DNA of 64,000 bases from Jeotgalibacillus marinus (lineage in GTDB: Bacteria; Bacillota; Bacilli; Bacillales; Jeotgalibacillaceae): NCBI RefSeq assembly GCF_040801915.1, contig NZ_JBFMIA010000001.1:1-64000 (forward strand), given 5' to 3'. Each line of letters begins with the position of its first letter. Position 1 is the first letter of the stretch. Below are positions 26,615 to 35,729 of the stretch, piece after piece. The notes under the pieces were generated by a model. It searched no databases. It saw only the letters and a list, made by a program, of their open reading frames with translations, and was not told the origin of the DNA. Made by a program: the position numbers and the translations under genes.

Positions 26615-27700
26615 TTACTGCTGAAGTATGCCTCTTAATGCATGAATAAGTTGCTCGTTTTGTTCCTTTGAACCAATCGATATACGTAAAGAAGTTGGAA
26701 ATCCTAGCCCTTTACCACTTCTGACAATAAAGCCATGCTCCATTAATGCCTGAAATAATTCATCACCATCACGATCAAAATCTATTAAGATAAAGTTTCC
26801 TTGTGATGGAAAATAATCGACACTCATTTCTTCACAAAATTGGTAGTACTGCTCAAGTCCTTGTCGATTGGCTTTTTTAGACGATTCAATAAATGATTGA
26901 TCACTCAAGGCAGTATCAGCCGCCACTTGACCGAGTACACTCGTGTTGAATGGTGCTCTCACAGGCTCAATCGCTTGAATGATTGACTCAGAAGCCATGC
27001 CATATCCAACACGGAAACCAGCTAAGCCGTAGGCTTTTGAAAAGGTACGCAGCACGACAACATTAGAGTAGTCATGAATCAATGAAATCGCATCGTAGTA
27101 ATCTTCTGCTTGAACATATTCGTGATACGCTTCATCAAGAACGATTAACACATGCGGTGGTATGTTATTCAGGAAACTTCGTAAATCTTCATTATTAATA
27201 TAGCTTCCTGTTGGATTGTTTGGACTGCATACCCATACGATTGTGGTATCTTCATTTACTGCTTCAGCCATTTTCGTTAAATCATGCGCACCATCAATTA
27301 GAGGTATTTCAATTACTTCTGCTCCCTCGATAATGGCATTATGTTTATATTGAGGGAATGATGGTGCTGGCATTACCGTGTTTTTCCCTGGCTCTAATAA
27401 GGCACGTGAAATAATTTGAATCACTTCATCTGACCCGTTACCTAAAATAAATTGCTCTGGCTGTAACGAATATAGTTCGGACAACGAGTGTCGTAATTTA
27501 GTTGCATATCCATCGGGATAAATGGCATGGTTCACTCCATTCTCTTTAAACCATTCATCAATTTTCGGTGAATAGCCAAAAGGGTTTTCATTGGAAGCGA
27601 GTTTTACGATTTCACTCAGCCCAAATTCTTTTTTCACTTCATCTGTTTGTTTACCCGGTTTATAAGGAACTAAATTTGTCACTTGTGCCTTTATATTCAT
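26615..27700 (-). CDS. hisC: Histidinol-phosphate / aromatic amino acid aminotransferase
   Basis: PLP aminotransferase that in Bacillus serves both histidine and aromatic amino acid synthesis, which explains its place in the aro cluster. Key features: KLASNENPFGYSPK, the SPNNPTGSYI stretch, DEAYHEYV, and the PLP lysine in RTFSKAYGLAGFRVGYG. I start at ATG 27700 because AGG lies nine nt upstream; a preceding ATG abuts the site. About 361 residues. Only 31 bp separate it from aroH, where B. subtilis has six trp genes. Confidence 0.96.
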   Translation of the reverse strand: MNIKAQVTNLVPYKPGKQTDEVKKEFGLSEIVKLASNENPFGYSPKIDEWFKENGVNHAIYPDGYATKLRHSLSELYSLQPEQFILGNGSDEVIQIISRALLEPGKNTVMPAPSFPQYKHNAIIEGAEVIEIPLIDGAHDLTKMAEAVNEDTTIVWVCSPNNPTGSYINNEDLRSFLNNIPPHVLIVLDEAYHEYVQAEDYYDAISLIHDYSNVVVLRTFSKAYGLAGFRVGYGMASESIIQAIEPVRAPFNTSVLGQVAADTALSDQSFIESSKKANRQGLEQYYQFCEEMSVDYFPSQGNFILIDFDRDGDELFQALMEHGFIVRSGKGLGFPTSLRISIGSKEQNEQLIHALRGILQQ

Positions 27701-27731
27701 CGTGATCATCCTATCCGTCTCTTTAAATTAG

Positions 27732-28109
27732 TTATTTTATCGTATTCTCACTCACCAAGTCTGGTCTCAAACGAACGGCCTCTTTTTGGTAAACGTGATG
27801 AATGTCTTTTTGCTCGGTTGACGTGTTGACATGGAGCATTAAGCGAATACAAAGTGGAAGACCACCCTCAACTGGAATTTCTTGCATACACATGACAGGA
27901 ACGTATTTCCAACCGTCAAAACGTCTGATTGCTTTTGCCGGAAAGGTTGATGTTAAATCGTGCGTAACTGAAATAAAAAGAGAAATGACTGCTTCTGGTT
28001 TAACATCATTTTCTTTTATCAATTGCTGTAAAAGACTTTCTGTGGCAGAAAGAATCAACTCTTCTTTATCCGTAGTTACTGTCGTTGCCCCTCGTATCCC
28101 TCGAATCAT
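27732..28109 (-). CDS. aroH: Chorismate mutase AroH type
   Basis: Rearranges chorismate to prephenate, the branch point to Phe and Tyr. The 125-residue protein has the AroH fold rather than the helical AroQ one: N-terminal IRGIRGATTVTTDKEE, the active-site stretch ISVTHDLTSTFPAKAIR and the Cys-containing VPVMCMQEIPVEGGLPLCIRL. 11 bp after aroB. ATG preceded by AAGGAGAG. Confidence 0.97.
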   Translation of the reverse strand: MIRGIRGATTVTTDKEELILSATESLLQQLIKENDVKPEAVISLFISVTHDLTSTFPAKAIRRFDGWKYVPVMCMQEIPVEGGLPLCIRLMLHVNTSTEQKDIHHVYQKEAVRLRPDLVSENTIK

Positions 28110-28120
28110 TGTATCTCTCC

Positions 28121-29203
28121 TTACATTTTTCGTATGATATGATCGATTTCTTTCAGTTGTTCAATGGTAACTTTCTGTAGAGATGGAATACCAATTGACT
28201 TTAAAATAACCAATCGAATTTCTTGTGCAATCGTCTTTTTATCTTTTAACATGAGCGTAGCAAGCTCATCAAATGATGCATCATCTGGAGGGCTCACCTC
28301 ATAGCCTAATTTTTTGACCCAGTTGATAAATGAGTGAATATTAAAAGGTATATTGTTCAATTCTTTGCTTATGAGAAGGGCGTATATAATTCCTACCATA
28401 ACCGCTTCACCATGGGACCATTTTCCATATCCAGCCCAGGCTTCAATGGCATGACCATATGTATGTCCAAAATTCAAGTAAGCTCGTATACCAAGCTCTC
28501 TCTCATCTTGCTCAACAATCGAAGCTTTAATTTCAATTCCCCTTTTGAGACAACGAGATAAGTAAGTTGGATCAATCTCTTCAAGAGTATTGATCGATTG
28601 CATAAGTTCCACTAGAAATGAATCATCTGCAATCATTGCATGTTTGATTACTTCTGTGAAGCCTGATCGAATTTCGCATGCAGGAAGGGTTTTTAAAAAA
28701 TCAATATCATAAATGACTGCAGTTGGTTGGTGAAAGCTTCCAACCATATTTTTACCTAATGGATGATTAATTGCTACCTTGCCACCAACAGCGCTATCGT
28801 GCGCTAAAATGGTCGTAGGGAGTTGGATGAAACGTATGCCTCTCATATAGGTTGCAGCAACAAACCCAGCGAGGTCTCCTGTCGCACCGCCACCACAAGC
28901 AATAATAAGCGATTGTCGATCTAGGCCAGCATTAAGTGCAGCCCCCAAAACTTCTTGATAAACCTCGAATGTTTTTACTTTTTCACCTGCAGGCAGTACA
29001 TGCCAAAAAATGCGCTTATGCTTCGGTGCAAAAGCTTTTATTATCGATTCAAACTTTTCATACACCGTTTCATCAATAAGATAAAAAACGGACGTTACAG
29101 ATGGACTTAATGCATCGACAACTTGAGGAAGTGTGCCAATCGCTCCCTCTCCAAGGACGACTTCATAGGTGACGTCTTTAGTCTTGACTTGAACTGTTTC
29201 CAT
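28121..29203 (-). CDS. aroB: 3-dehydroquinate synthase
   Basis: Second step of the shikimate pathway; NAD- and metal-dependent cyclisation of DAHP. The 360-residue protein shows the nucleotide-binding ACGGGATGDLAGFVAATYMRG, QLPTTILAHDSAVGGKVAIN, and metal-binding His residues in FGHTYGHAIEAW and WSHGEAV. The ATG directly follows the aroC TAA without a gap, so translation is coupled. Confidence 0.97.
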   Translation of the reverse strand: METVQVKTKDVTYEVVLGEGAIGTLPQVVDALSPSVTSVFYLIDETVYEKFESIIKAFAPKHKRIFWHVLPAGEKVKTFEVYQEVLGAALNAGLDRQSLIIACGGGATGDLAGFVAATYMRGIRFIQLPTTILAHDSAVGGKVAINHPLGKNMVGSFHQPTAVIYDIDFLKTLPACEIRSGFTEVIKHAMIADDSFLVELMQSINTLEEIDPTYLSRCLKRGIEIKASIVEQDERELGIRAYLNFGHTYGHAIEAWAGYGKWSHGEAVMVGIIYALLISKELNNIPFNIHSFINWVKKLGYEVSPPDDASFDELATLMLKDKKTIAQEIRLVILKSIGIPSLQKVTIEQLKEIDHIIRKM

Positions 29204-30376
29204 TTAAAATTCCTTTGTGTATGCTCGGTAGTGATTGATGGATTCTTGCAAATGATCCATTCGATCACTCTCGAATTGGTCCAATACTGCAGTAGCAATT
29301 TCCCATGCTACTGCTGCTTCGGCAACAACAGCTGCTGCTGGCACAGCACAGCTATCTGATCGTTCGATGCTCGCAGTAAATGGTTCTTTCGTTTCAATAT
29401 CAACACTTTCTAATGGCTTATACAATGTAGGAATCGGTTTCATTACACCACGTACAACAATAGGCATTCCAGTGGTCATGCCACCTTCAAAGCCACCTAA
29501 ACGATTTGTTTTTCGTGTGTAGCCATTTTCTTCAGACCATGCGATTTCATCGTGGACCTGACTTCCATATCGTTTAGCCATTTCAAATCCTAATCCGAAC
29601 TCAACACCTTTAAACGCATTGATACTCATTATAGCACCAGCGATCTTCGCGTCTAGCTTGCGATCATAATGAACATAGCTTCCTACACCAGCTGGCATAC
29701 CTTCAACAACAACTTCTACAACACCACCGATTGAATCTCCATTTTTCTTTGCTTGATCAATGGCTTCCTTCATTTTCTCTGATCCTTCAGCATCAACGCA
29801 TCTCACTTCACTTTGTTCTGAACGTGATTTTATCTCTTCAACCGTTGTAATTCCGTCAGTGTTGGCCACAACGCCACCAATTTCTTTTACATGGCAAGTG
29901 ATGGTTATGCCGAGGTCTGATAATAATTTTTGCGCAACTCCTCCTGCTGCTACACGCACGGTTGTTTCACGAGCGGATGAACGTTCTAATACATTTCGCA
30001 TATCACGATGCCCATATTTAATGCCACCATTAAGATCTGCGTGCCCTGGACGAGGTCTTGATACTTTTCTTTTTACTTCATCTGCTGCTTCATCATCAAG
30101 CGCTTCGGCACCCATTATTTTTGTCCAGTGTGTCCAATCCTTATTTTCAACAACAAGCGCGATCGGCGAGCCTAACGTTCTGCCATGGCGAACACCACTT
30201 AGAATCTGCGCTTGGTCTTTTTCGATTTGCATTCTTCTTCCCCGACCGTAGCCTTTTTGCCTACGTGCCAGATGCTTATTTATATCCTCAGAGGCAAGTG
30301 ATAAGCCAGCTGGTAATCCCTCAATAATCGTTGTTAATTGAGGTCCATGTGATTCTCCTGCAGTTAAATATCTCAT
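29204..30376 (-). CDS. aroC: Chorismate synthase
   Basis: Makes chorismate from EPSP with reduced FMN; the product feeds Tyr, Phe, Trp, folate and menaquinone. Signatures: MRYLTAGESHGPQLT at the N-terminus, GRGRRMQIE, RPRPGHADLNGGIKYGHRDMRNVLERSSARET and the C-terminal GGFEGGMTTGMPI. Start ATG 30376 follows GGGAG by eight nt and gives 390 residues, the Bacillus length; a further open frame upstream lacks a site. Called aroF in B. subtilis. First gene of the aromatic operon. Confidence 0.97.
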   Translation of the reverse strand: MRYLTAGESHGPQLTTIIEGLPAGLSLASEDINKHLARRQKGYGRGRRMQIEKDQAQILSGVRHGRTLGSPIALVVENKDWTHWTKIMGAEALDDEAADEVKRKVSRPRPGHADLNGGIKYGHRDMRNVLERSSARETTVRVAAGGVAQKLLSDLGITITCHVKEIGGVVANTDGITTVEEIKSRSEQSEVRCVDAEGSEKMKEAIDQAKKNGDSIGGVVEVVVEGMPAGVGSYVHYDRKLDAKIAGAIMSINAFKGVEFGLGFEMAKRYGSQVHDEIAWSEENGYTRKTNRLGGFEGGMTTGMPIVVRGVMKPIPTLYKPLESVDIETKEPFTASIERSDSCAVPAAAVVAEAAVAWEIATAVLDQFESDRMDHLQESINHYRAYTKEF

Positions 30377-30416
30377 AACACTTTCTCCCTTCAACTCGCT
30401 AAAGTAATTTGGATAC

Positions 30417-30425
30417 ACTATAACA
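30417..30425 (-). promoter_or_regulatory. Candidate extended -10 promoter for aroC
   Basis: TGT-TATAGT on the minus strand about 40 bp before the aroC start forms an extended -10 element. A TTGACT (30445-30450) is upstream but 22 bp away, which is longer than usual for a -35. Confidence 0.4.
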
Positions 30426-30475
30426 CACTTTTTAACCTTAATGTAGTCAATTTTTTTACTTTTCTAGCTTAAAAT

Positions 30476-30504
30476 AAAAGACAGGAACGGTTAGCCTATC
30501 TTTT
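30476..30504 (-). terminator. Terminator after cheR
   Basis: A 10-bp stem (30476-30485 with 30495-30504) with one wobble and a T-rich tail on the minus strand. The cheR stop codon is part of the stem. Confidence 0.75.
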
Positions 30505-31288
30505 AAGAACTACTACTTAGTTTTCGATAAAAAAACGTATCCACCGATTCAAGTTCATACTTAGATGGATTAAATATGTGCTCAGTACTGCCAACAAATA
30601 AGATTCCACCATGTCTTAACGACTCGCTAAATTTTCGATAAAGTTTATCTTTTGCTTCTTCAGTAAAATAAATCATGACATTTCGGCATACGATTAAGTC
30701 AAATTGTTTGTCGAAAAGATCATTTAACAAATTCTGCTGTCGAAAATCCACCAATCGCTTGATCTCGTCTGACACCTTATAAAAAACACCTTGGTCAGTA
30801 AAAAATTCCCTGCGCACTACAGGAGGGATTTCGGCAAGTGCACGTTCTCCGTACAAACCAATTTTTGCTTTATCAATTGCATTTTGATCTATATCGGTTG
30901 CAAGAATCGAAACTTGAGATGACCGAACAAGTTGGGAAAGAACCATAGCCAGTGAATATGGCTCTTCACCAGTTGAACATGCTGCGCTCCAAACTTTTAA
31001 TTTTTTATTTTCTTTCAGGAGCACTGGAAGAATTTTGTGCTGAAGAACTTCCCAGCGTTTTTCATTTCGATAAAACTCCGAGACGTTAATCGTCATTCTA
31101 TCTAAAAATTCTTCAAGCAGTGCTTCATTTTTACTCAGTGATTCAAAAAATTCCATAAATGATGTAAATCCTTTTTTTTCGTATAATGATGTGAGCCGTC
31201 TTTTCATTTGTGCTTCTTTATACAACGACAAATCAATACCCGTTTTGCGATTTATAAAATGGATAAATTTATAATAATCATTTGACAT
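30503..31288 (-). CDS. cheR: Chemotaxis protein methyltransferase CheR
   Basis: S-adenosylmethionine-dependent methylation of glutamates on chemoreceptors (methyl-accepting proteins). An N-terminal all-alpha domain (about residues 1-75) precedes the methyltransferase domain with WSAACSTGEEPYSLAM, ATDIDQNAIDKAK and DLIVCRNVMIYF. Start ATG 31288 is nine nt after AGGGG; result 261 residues. It stands between ndk and aroC as in B. subtilis, and has its own terminator. Its presence implies a chemotactic, motile organism. Confidence 0.95.
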   Translation of the reverse strand: MSNDYYKFIHFINRKTGIDLSLYKEAQMKRRLTSLYEKKGFTSFMEFFESLSKNEALLEEFLDRMTINVSEFYRNEKRWEVLQHKILPVLLKENKKLKVWSAACSTGEEPYSLAMVLSQLVRSSQVSILATDIDQNAIDKAKIGLYGERALAEIPPVVRREFFTDQGVFYKVSDEIKRLVDFRQQNLLNDLFDKQFDLIVCRNVMIYFTEEAKDKLYRKFSESLRHGGILFVGSTEHIFNPSKYELESVDTFFYRKLSSSS

Positions 31289-31390
31289 TGCTTTAATCCC
31301 CTGCCTATGTAGAAACAACTTATATATACAGTATAGAAAATTCTAGTACCTGATTCCATCGATTTTTGAGTATTATATCAAACTATAAAA

Positions 31391-31415
31391 AAAAAGCACC
31401 TTAAAGGCGCTTTTT
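31391..31415 (-). terminator. Terminator after ndk
   Basis: Arms 31391-31400 and 31406-31415 pair with one mismatch around a 5-nt loop, followed by nine T residues on the minus strand. The stem overlaps the ndk stop codon. Confidence 0.8.
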
Positions 31416-31860
31416 AGTAGATCCACTGTTCAACTGGCTTGTCATATGAAATGACTGTATCGTCGCCGAAGAATAATTTCATTTCGCGCTCAGCACTTTC
31501 AAGAGAATCAGAGCCGTGAATAATATTTTTCCCAACGATAAGTCCAAGGTCACCACGAATTGTTCCAAGTGCTGCTTCGCTTGGTTTTGTGGCTCCCATC
31601 ATGTGACGAGCAGTTTTTACAACATCTTCACCTTCCCAGATCATTGCGAAAACAGGGCCAGATGTAATAAAATCAACAAGTTCTCCAAAAAATGGACGCT
31701 CTGCGTGCTCACCATAATGTTCTTTTGCAAGGTCTTCAGAAATAACCATAAGCTTAGCTGCAACTAATTTAAATCCTTTTTTTTCAAAACGATTGACAAC
31801 GTCTCCGATAAGACCACGTTGCACACCATCAGGTTTAACCATTAAAAATGTTTTTTCCAA
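31414..31860 (-). CDS. ndk: Nucleoside diphosphate kinase
   Basis: Phosphate transfer between nucleoside tri- and diphosphates through a phosphohistidine. The 148 residues have MVKPDGVQRGLIGDVV at the N-terminus and the active-site histidine in NIIHGSDSLESAERE. The start is a TTG at 31860: GGAGG lies eight nt upstream inside an otherwise open frame, and this start gives exactly the family length. Follows hepT by about 90 bp. Confidence 0.97.
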   Translation of the reverse strand: MEKTFLMVKPDGVQRGLIGDVVNRFEKKGFKLVAAKLMVISEDLAKEHYGEHAERPFFGELVDFITSGPVFAMIWEGEDVVKTARHMMGATKPSEAALGTIRGDLGLIVGKNIIHGSDSLESAEREMKLFFGDDTVISYDKPVEQWIY

Positions 31861-31952
31861 TGCCAATCCCTCCAATTATGTATGATGAGTCTGATGCGAC
31901 CCTATAAAAGGTTAACACTCATCGAACACTTTGGCAACGTTTTCATTCTGAT

Positions 31953-32915
31953 TTAATACTTTCTTTTCCCAATGAAAAGAGCAATGTCACGGAGCGATTT
32001 TTTCGCGCGTGAAGGAGGTAGTCCATCCAACTCATGTAAAGCCTTTTTTAAATATCGCTGACTGAGCTCAGAGGATTTTTTAATTGCATTTGTTTGTAGA
32101 ATATCCGTAATCAGCATAGCCATATCATTCGTGGGCATATCCTCATGTACATGTTTTATACGATCCGCCAGATCAGGCTCTTTAAGCGCGTATAAAACAG
32201 GCAACGTTACATTGCCTTGAAGAAGATCTCCCCCAGCTGGTTTTCCAAGCTTATCTTCAGTGGAAGTGAAGTCTAGAATGTCATCTGTTATTTGATAAGC
32301 CATTCCAACGTAATAGCCAAATCGATACAGTCGCTCATGAATGTCTGGACTTACTTTACCAGCTACAGCACCTAATTGACAGCTTACTGCAATCAGCAAA
32401 GCAGTCTTACGTCGAATACGTCGTAAGTAATCTCGTAACGTCTGATCAAAACGGTATTTATCTTGTATCTGAGCAATTTCGCCTATACAAAGTTCAACGA
32501 TTGAATTGGATAAAATTTTATGAGCAATAGGTTGCTCAATAATCGTCATGTAATCCAGCGCACGAGCAAACATATAATCCCCTGTATACATCGCCACCTG
32601 GTTATCCCACTCTGCTTTAATTGTTGTTCTTCCTCGTCGTAATTCTGCATTGTCAATCACATCATCATGCACTAGTGAAGCCATATGAATCAGCTCAAGA
32701 GCAACCCCAACATTTTTAATAACATGGATATCATACTCACCTGTTTTTGCTGCTAATAATACAAATACAGGTCGAATACGCTTACCACCGGCTTGCAACA
32801 AATGAAGGGATGCCTCTTTTAATAAGGTTGTGTCGGAATCGATCGCAAGGTTCAATTCCTTTTCAATTTCTTCGATATCCGTTTTTAAAAAAGAATAAAG
32901 CATTTTGAGTTTCAT
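31953..32915 (-). CDS. hepT: Heptaprenyl diphosphate synthase component II
   Basis: Catalytic subunit of the two-component synthase that makes the C35 side chain of menaquinone-7. The first aspartate-rich motif is Asp84-Asp85-X2-Asp88 (HDDVIDNAELRRG), and the second is in ITDDILDFTSTEDKLGKP; GGKRIRP binds the diphosphate. 320 residues, all-alpha. It works with HepS, 750 bp upstream, and MenG lies between the two. Confidence 0.96.
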   Translation of the reverse strand: MKLKMLYSFLKTDIEEIEKELNLAIDSDTTLLKEASLHLLQAGGKRIRPVFVLLAAKTGEYDIHVIKNVGVALELIHMASLVHDDVIDNAELRRGRTTIKAEWDNQVAMYTGDYMFARALDYMTIIEQPIAHKILSNSIVELCIGEIAQIQDKYRFDQTLRDYLRRIRRKTALLIAVSCQLGAVAGKVSPDIHERLYRFGYYVGMAYQITDDILDFTSTEDKLGKPAGGDLLQGNVTLPVLYALKEPDLADRIKHVHEDMPTNDMAMLITDILQTNAIKKSSELSQRYLKKALHELDGLPPSRAKKSLRDIALFIGKRKY

Positions 32916-32950
32916 TCCATTTCCACCTAGCTACCCATTTTTTATCTCGA

Positions 32951-33652
32951 TTATGCCCTTTTATAACCGATGTGCATGGCTGCAACACCACCACTAAATG
33001 GTTTATATTCTACGGAACCAAATCCCGCCTGGTTAAATAAATGCGCAAGCTCTTTCATGCCAGGAAAATCTTTTGCAGACTCTTGTAACCAAGAATATTC
33101 TTTAAAGCTTTTAGCAAAAAGCTTACCAAACAAAGGCATAACATATTTAAAATAAACATAAAATCCTTGTCTGAAAATTGGCATCGTTGGTTGGGAGGTT
33201 TCTAGACAAACTGCCATTCCTCCAGGTTTCAATACTCGGTTCATTTCCTTTAACACTTGTAGGTAATCTGGAACGTTTCGGAGTCCAAAACCAATGGTTA
33301 CATAATCAAAACTATTATCTTCGTAGGGAAGTTCCATTGCATTGCCATGCACTAAAGAGATTTGAGGATAGGACTGAACTTTGTCCTGCCCCACTTTCAG
33401 CATATTTTTACTGAAGTCAAGCCCGATTACTTGCCCATCTGGACCAGTGGCATGAGCAAGAGCAATCGTCCAATCTGCCGTTCCACAGCAGACATCTAAT
33501 GCTTTCGACCCTTTTTGTACATTCATTTTTTTCATTATTTCTTTTCTCCACTTTACATGTTGCTGGAAACTTATTACAGAATTCATCTTGTCATATTGAC
33601 CGTGTATTTTTTCGAAAACATGATGAACACGCTGTTCTTTTGACGGTTGCAT
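32951..33652 (-). CDS. menG: Demethylmenaquinone methyltransferase MenG (UbiE type)
   Basis: Last step of menaquinone synthesis: SAM-dependent methylation of demethylmenaquinone. Class I methyltransferase of 233 residues with LDVCCGTADWTIALA (motif I), GLDFSKNMLKVG, and the UbiE signatures YDNSFDYVTIGFGLRNVPD and RVLKPGG. Two bp after hepS. Called menH or ubiE in other annotations. Confidence 0.96.
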   Translation of the reverse strand: MQPSKEQRVHHVFEKIHGQYDKMNSVISFQQHVKWRKEIMKKMNVQKGSKALDVCCGTADWTIALAHATGPDGQVIGLDFSKNMLKVGQDKVQSYPQISLVHGNAMELPYEDNSFDYVTIGFGLRNVPDYLQVLKEMNRVLKPGGMAVCLETSQPTMPIFRQGFYVYFKYVMPLFGKLFAKSFKEYSWLQESAKDFPGMKELAHLFNQAGFGSVEYKPFSGGVAAMHIGYKRA

Positions 33653-33654
33653 TG

Positions 33655-34458
33655 CTACCCTTCCTCTGCATAAATTTTAGGACGCTCAGAAGATGACTGT
33701 AAGACAGAAGATATGGATCCACTAAGTGTTTCAAGAGGAATCGATAACTTTGACAACTTATGAACAATCTGCTCCTTCTTTTGGTCAACAAGTCCTTGAT
33801 ACGATCTCCAGAGCTGTTGCTCTCTTACTTGTGAAGACGCGTTTAATGGAAGTTCATTGTTTAAAAAAGCAAACAATATGGCTGGTTCATTTTTTAAGTA
33901 ACACTCTTTTTCTCTAACTAATCGATTGAGAACTAAAACATCTTCTGCAAGCGTAATAAATTGCTTGAACCCTTGATGCTTGAATAATTGTGTAATTATG
34001 GCACTTTCAATTTTCATTAAACTATAAATAAAATCTTCCTTAGATGAAAAAGAGCGTAATGTAAGTTCGATTTTGTGTTCGTTAATTTCTTGAATCGCAT
34101 GTGCAATACACCTGATTAATGCTACGTCGGGAATTTTCGCAAGAATACGATAATACAAACCACTGTAGTAATCCCCTGCAAGAACAGTAAGTTGTCTTAC
34201 TCGTAAAAGATCCTTTTGTTCTTTTGACACTAGTTCATGAGTATCGAGTGCCGTTTGAATTAAAGTAGCAGAAGTAACGTATGAGCGATCAAGTTCTGTA
34301 TAGCTCCCGTTTATTTGGAAAGGAAAAATGAGCAAAGAAAGACGATCTTCATCGATAATCGGTGCTCCAATGGATTGATGAAGATAACTATGATGAATTT
34401 GATCTTTTATATGCTGAAGGGTATCTTCTATCCAACGATTATTGTCATTTATCTTCAT
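33655..34458 (-). CDS. hepS: Heptaprenyl diphosphate synthase component I
   Basis: Small non-catalytic subunit that sets product chain length together with HepT. The 267-residue all-alpha protein lacks the aspartate-rich motifs, as expected, and contains RVRQLTVLAGDYYSGLYYRILAKI-type helix with the conserved DYYSG. Start ATG 34458 is preceded by GGGGAG at six to seven nt. First gene of hepS-menG-hepT, behind an extended -10 promoter about 140 bp upstream. It is slightly longer than the B. subtilis protein as I recall it. Confidence 0.9.
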   Translation of the reverse strand: MKINDNNRWIEDTLQHIKDQIHHSYLHQSIGAPIIDEDRLSLLIFPFQINGSYTELDRSYVTSATLIQTALDTHELVSKEQKDLLRVRQLTVLAGDYYSGLYYRILAKIPDVALIRCIAHAIQEINEHKIELTLRSFSSKEDFIYSLMKIESAIITQLFKHQGFKQFITLAEDVLVLNRLVREKECYLKNEPAILFAFLNNELPLNASSQVREQQLWRSYQGLVDQKKEQIVHKLSKLSIPLETLSGSISSVLQSSSERPKIYAEEG

Positions 34459-34598
34459 CGCTTTCTCCCCATTTCCGACGTACACTTTAAAACTGCTAAA
34501 TAATAGCTCAGTTACTCTTTTTTAAAAGTTTTAGTATGCACTTAAGTTTTTACTCGAGTGAGCCTCATTAATATGTATTCAATCGTTTCGCACGTTTG

Positions 34599-34607
34599 AT
34601 TATAACA
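34599..34607 (-). promoter_or_regulatory. Extended -10 promoter candidate for hepS-menG-hepT
   Basis: TGT-TATAAT on the minus strand is a perfect -10 hexamer with the TGn extension, about 140 bp before hepS. The -35 region is weak (TAGCAA at 17 bp). Confidence 0.55.
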
Positions 34608-34762
34608 CATAGCCCAGTCTGTTGCTATTGGACTATACTTTACTGCTATGGAAATTACCTGTTCGGTGGTAGCGATATAAATTACACGCTCCTCGTCGCC
34701 TTCCGCTTCTAGCTTCTCGAGGTCATAGAAGACAGTCTTGTGGGCTAAGAGAGCGTTTAGCC

Positions 34763-34805
34763 AAAAAAATCAGCAAGAGAGAGATAGCTGTAACCTCTTT
34801 CTTGC
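34763..34805 (-). terminator. Terminator after folE-mtrB
   Basis: A 10-bp stem (34773-34782 with 34796-34805, one G-T pair) followed on the minus strand by TGA and a run of seven T. Confidence 0.75.
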
Positions 34806-34852
34806 CGACCGGTTTACGTACTCTCAAGTCCAATGATTTTAACACAGTAAAA

Positions 34853-35077
34853 TTATTTTTTTGAGTCGCTTTCAATTTCACCATTGCTAGTCAAGATCGA
34901 TGCCTTGCCTCGAATCTTAACCGCAGATGTGTGATCCGTAAACTGAGCAATCATGACTTCACCTTTATCAAGTTTTTCTGAATGATGAAACTTAGTATTT
35001 GATCCTCTAGTTAACCCGATTACGTTGACCCCATCTTCAAGTGCTTTAATGCTAATAAAATCTTTATTCGTTGACAT
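34853..35077 (-). CDS. mtrB: Tryptophan RNA-binding attenuation protein (TRAP)
   Basis: TRAP forms an 11-mer ring that binds tryptophan and then GAG/UAG repeats in trp mRNA leaders, blocking transcription or translation of trp genes. The 74-residue protein keeps the family core: VNVIGLTRG, TKFHHSEKLDKGEV (RNA-contact Lys), AQFTDHTSAVKIRG (Trp-binding Thr/Ser and the KxR RNA motif). It is clearly under selection. It sits behind folE as in B. subtilis (mtrAB). The trp genes it would control are not in this window. Confidence 0.96.
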   Translation of the reverse strand: MSTNKDFISIKALEDGVNVIGLTRGSNTKFHHSEKLDKGEVMIAQFTDHTSAVKIRGKASILTSNGEIESDSKK

Positions 35078-35108
35078 CGAATCGATCCCTTCTTAAATAG
35101 GCTACTAA

Positions 35109-35729
35109 CTAGGTTGTTTTCATCAATGTCAGAACTTCGTTACGTCGGACAGAATCCGTTTCAAATACACCTCTAGCAGCAGTAGTCATTGTCATTGCAC
35201 CAGGTTTCCTCACTCCACGCATTGTCATGCACATATGTTCAGCTTCAACAATAACCATCGCGCCATGGGGAGCAAGCATGTCCATGATCGCATCCACAAC
35301 CGTTGACGTTATACGCTCTTGTAGCTGCGGTCTGCGAGCTGTCGCTTCAACTGCTCGTGCCAACTTACTTAACCCTGTCACTTTTCCATCTTTCGGTAGA
35401 TAGGCAACGTGTGCCTTTCCGTAAAAAGGAACTAGATGATGTTCACACATTGAATAGAATGAGATATCTTTTACAAAAACAAGTTCTTCATGGTCTTCAT
35501 TAAAAATGGTTTTAAAATATTCTTTAGGATTTATGTGAAGTCCCTCAAACATCTCTTCATACATTTTTGCTACACGCTTAGGCGTGTCAAGTAGTCCTTC
35601 ACGAGTTGGGTCTTCTCCTACCGCCTCTAAAAGAAGACGAATAGCTTGTTCTATTTGTGGACGATTTACTTTGTTTTTAGTAGTTTGATCATTTGTGTAA
35701 TCTATGTCTTTACGTTTTGTTTGATCCAT
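35109..35729 (-). CDS. folE: GTP cyclohydrolase I (MtrA)
   Basis: First step of tetrahydrofolate synthesis: GTP to dihydroneopterin triphosphate. Zinc ligands are visible in SMCEHHLVPFYGKAHVAYLP (Cys and His) and in the later MCMTMRGVRKPGAMTMT. TAREGLLDTPKRVAKMYEE-type N-terminal region precedes. The protein has 206 residues, with an N-terminal lysine-rich extension of about 20 relative to B. subtilis; the ATG for this longer form has GGAGG at eight nt, so I keep it. Cotranscribed with mtrB. Confidence 0.96.
   Translation of the reverse strand: MDQTKRKDIDYTNDQTTKNKVNRPQIEQAIRLLLEAVGEDPTREGLLDTPKRVAKMYEEMFEGLHINPKEYFKTIFNEDHEELVFVKDISFYSMCEHHLVPFYGKAHVAYLPKDGKVTGLSKLARAVEATARRPQLQERITSTVVDAIMDMLAPHGAMVIVEAEHMCMTMRGVRKPGAMTMTTAARGVFETDSVRRNEVLTLMKTT

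Larger units (their letters stand above)
34459..34852. other. Non-coding interval between mtrB and hepS
   Basis: About 394 bp without a credible gene. On the minus strand it holds, in order, the mtrB terminator (34763-34805), a segment resembling the dispersed intergenic repeat of this genome (about 34680-34765, with tctagcttctcgaggtcata) and the hepS promoter candidate (34599-34607). Nothing else is recognised. Confidence 0.6.

Noticed and set aside
29760..30251. 163-residue plus-strand ORF inside aroC
   Set aside because: Antisense shadow of the well-conserved aroC; Ser/Arg/Pro-rich sequence with no site or homology cue.
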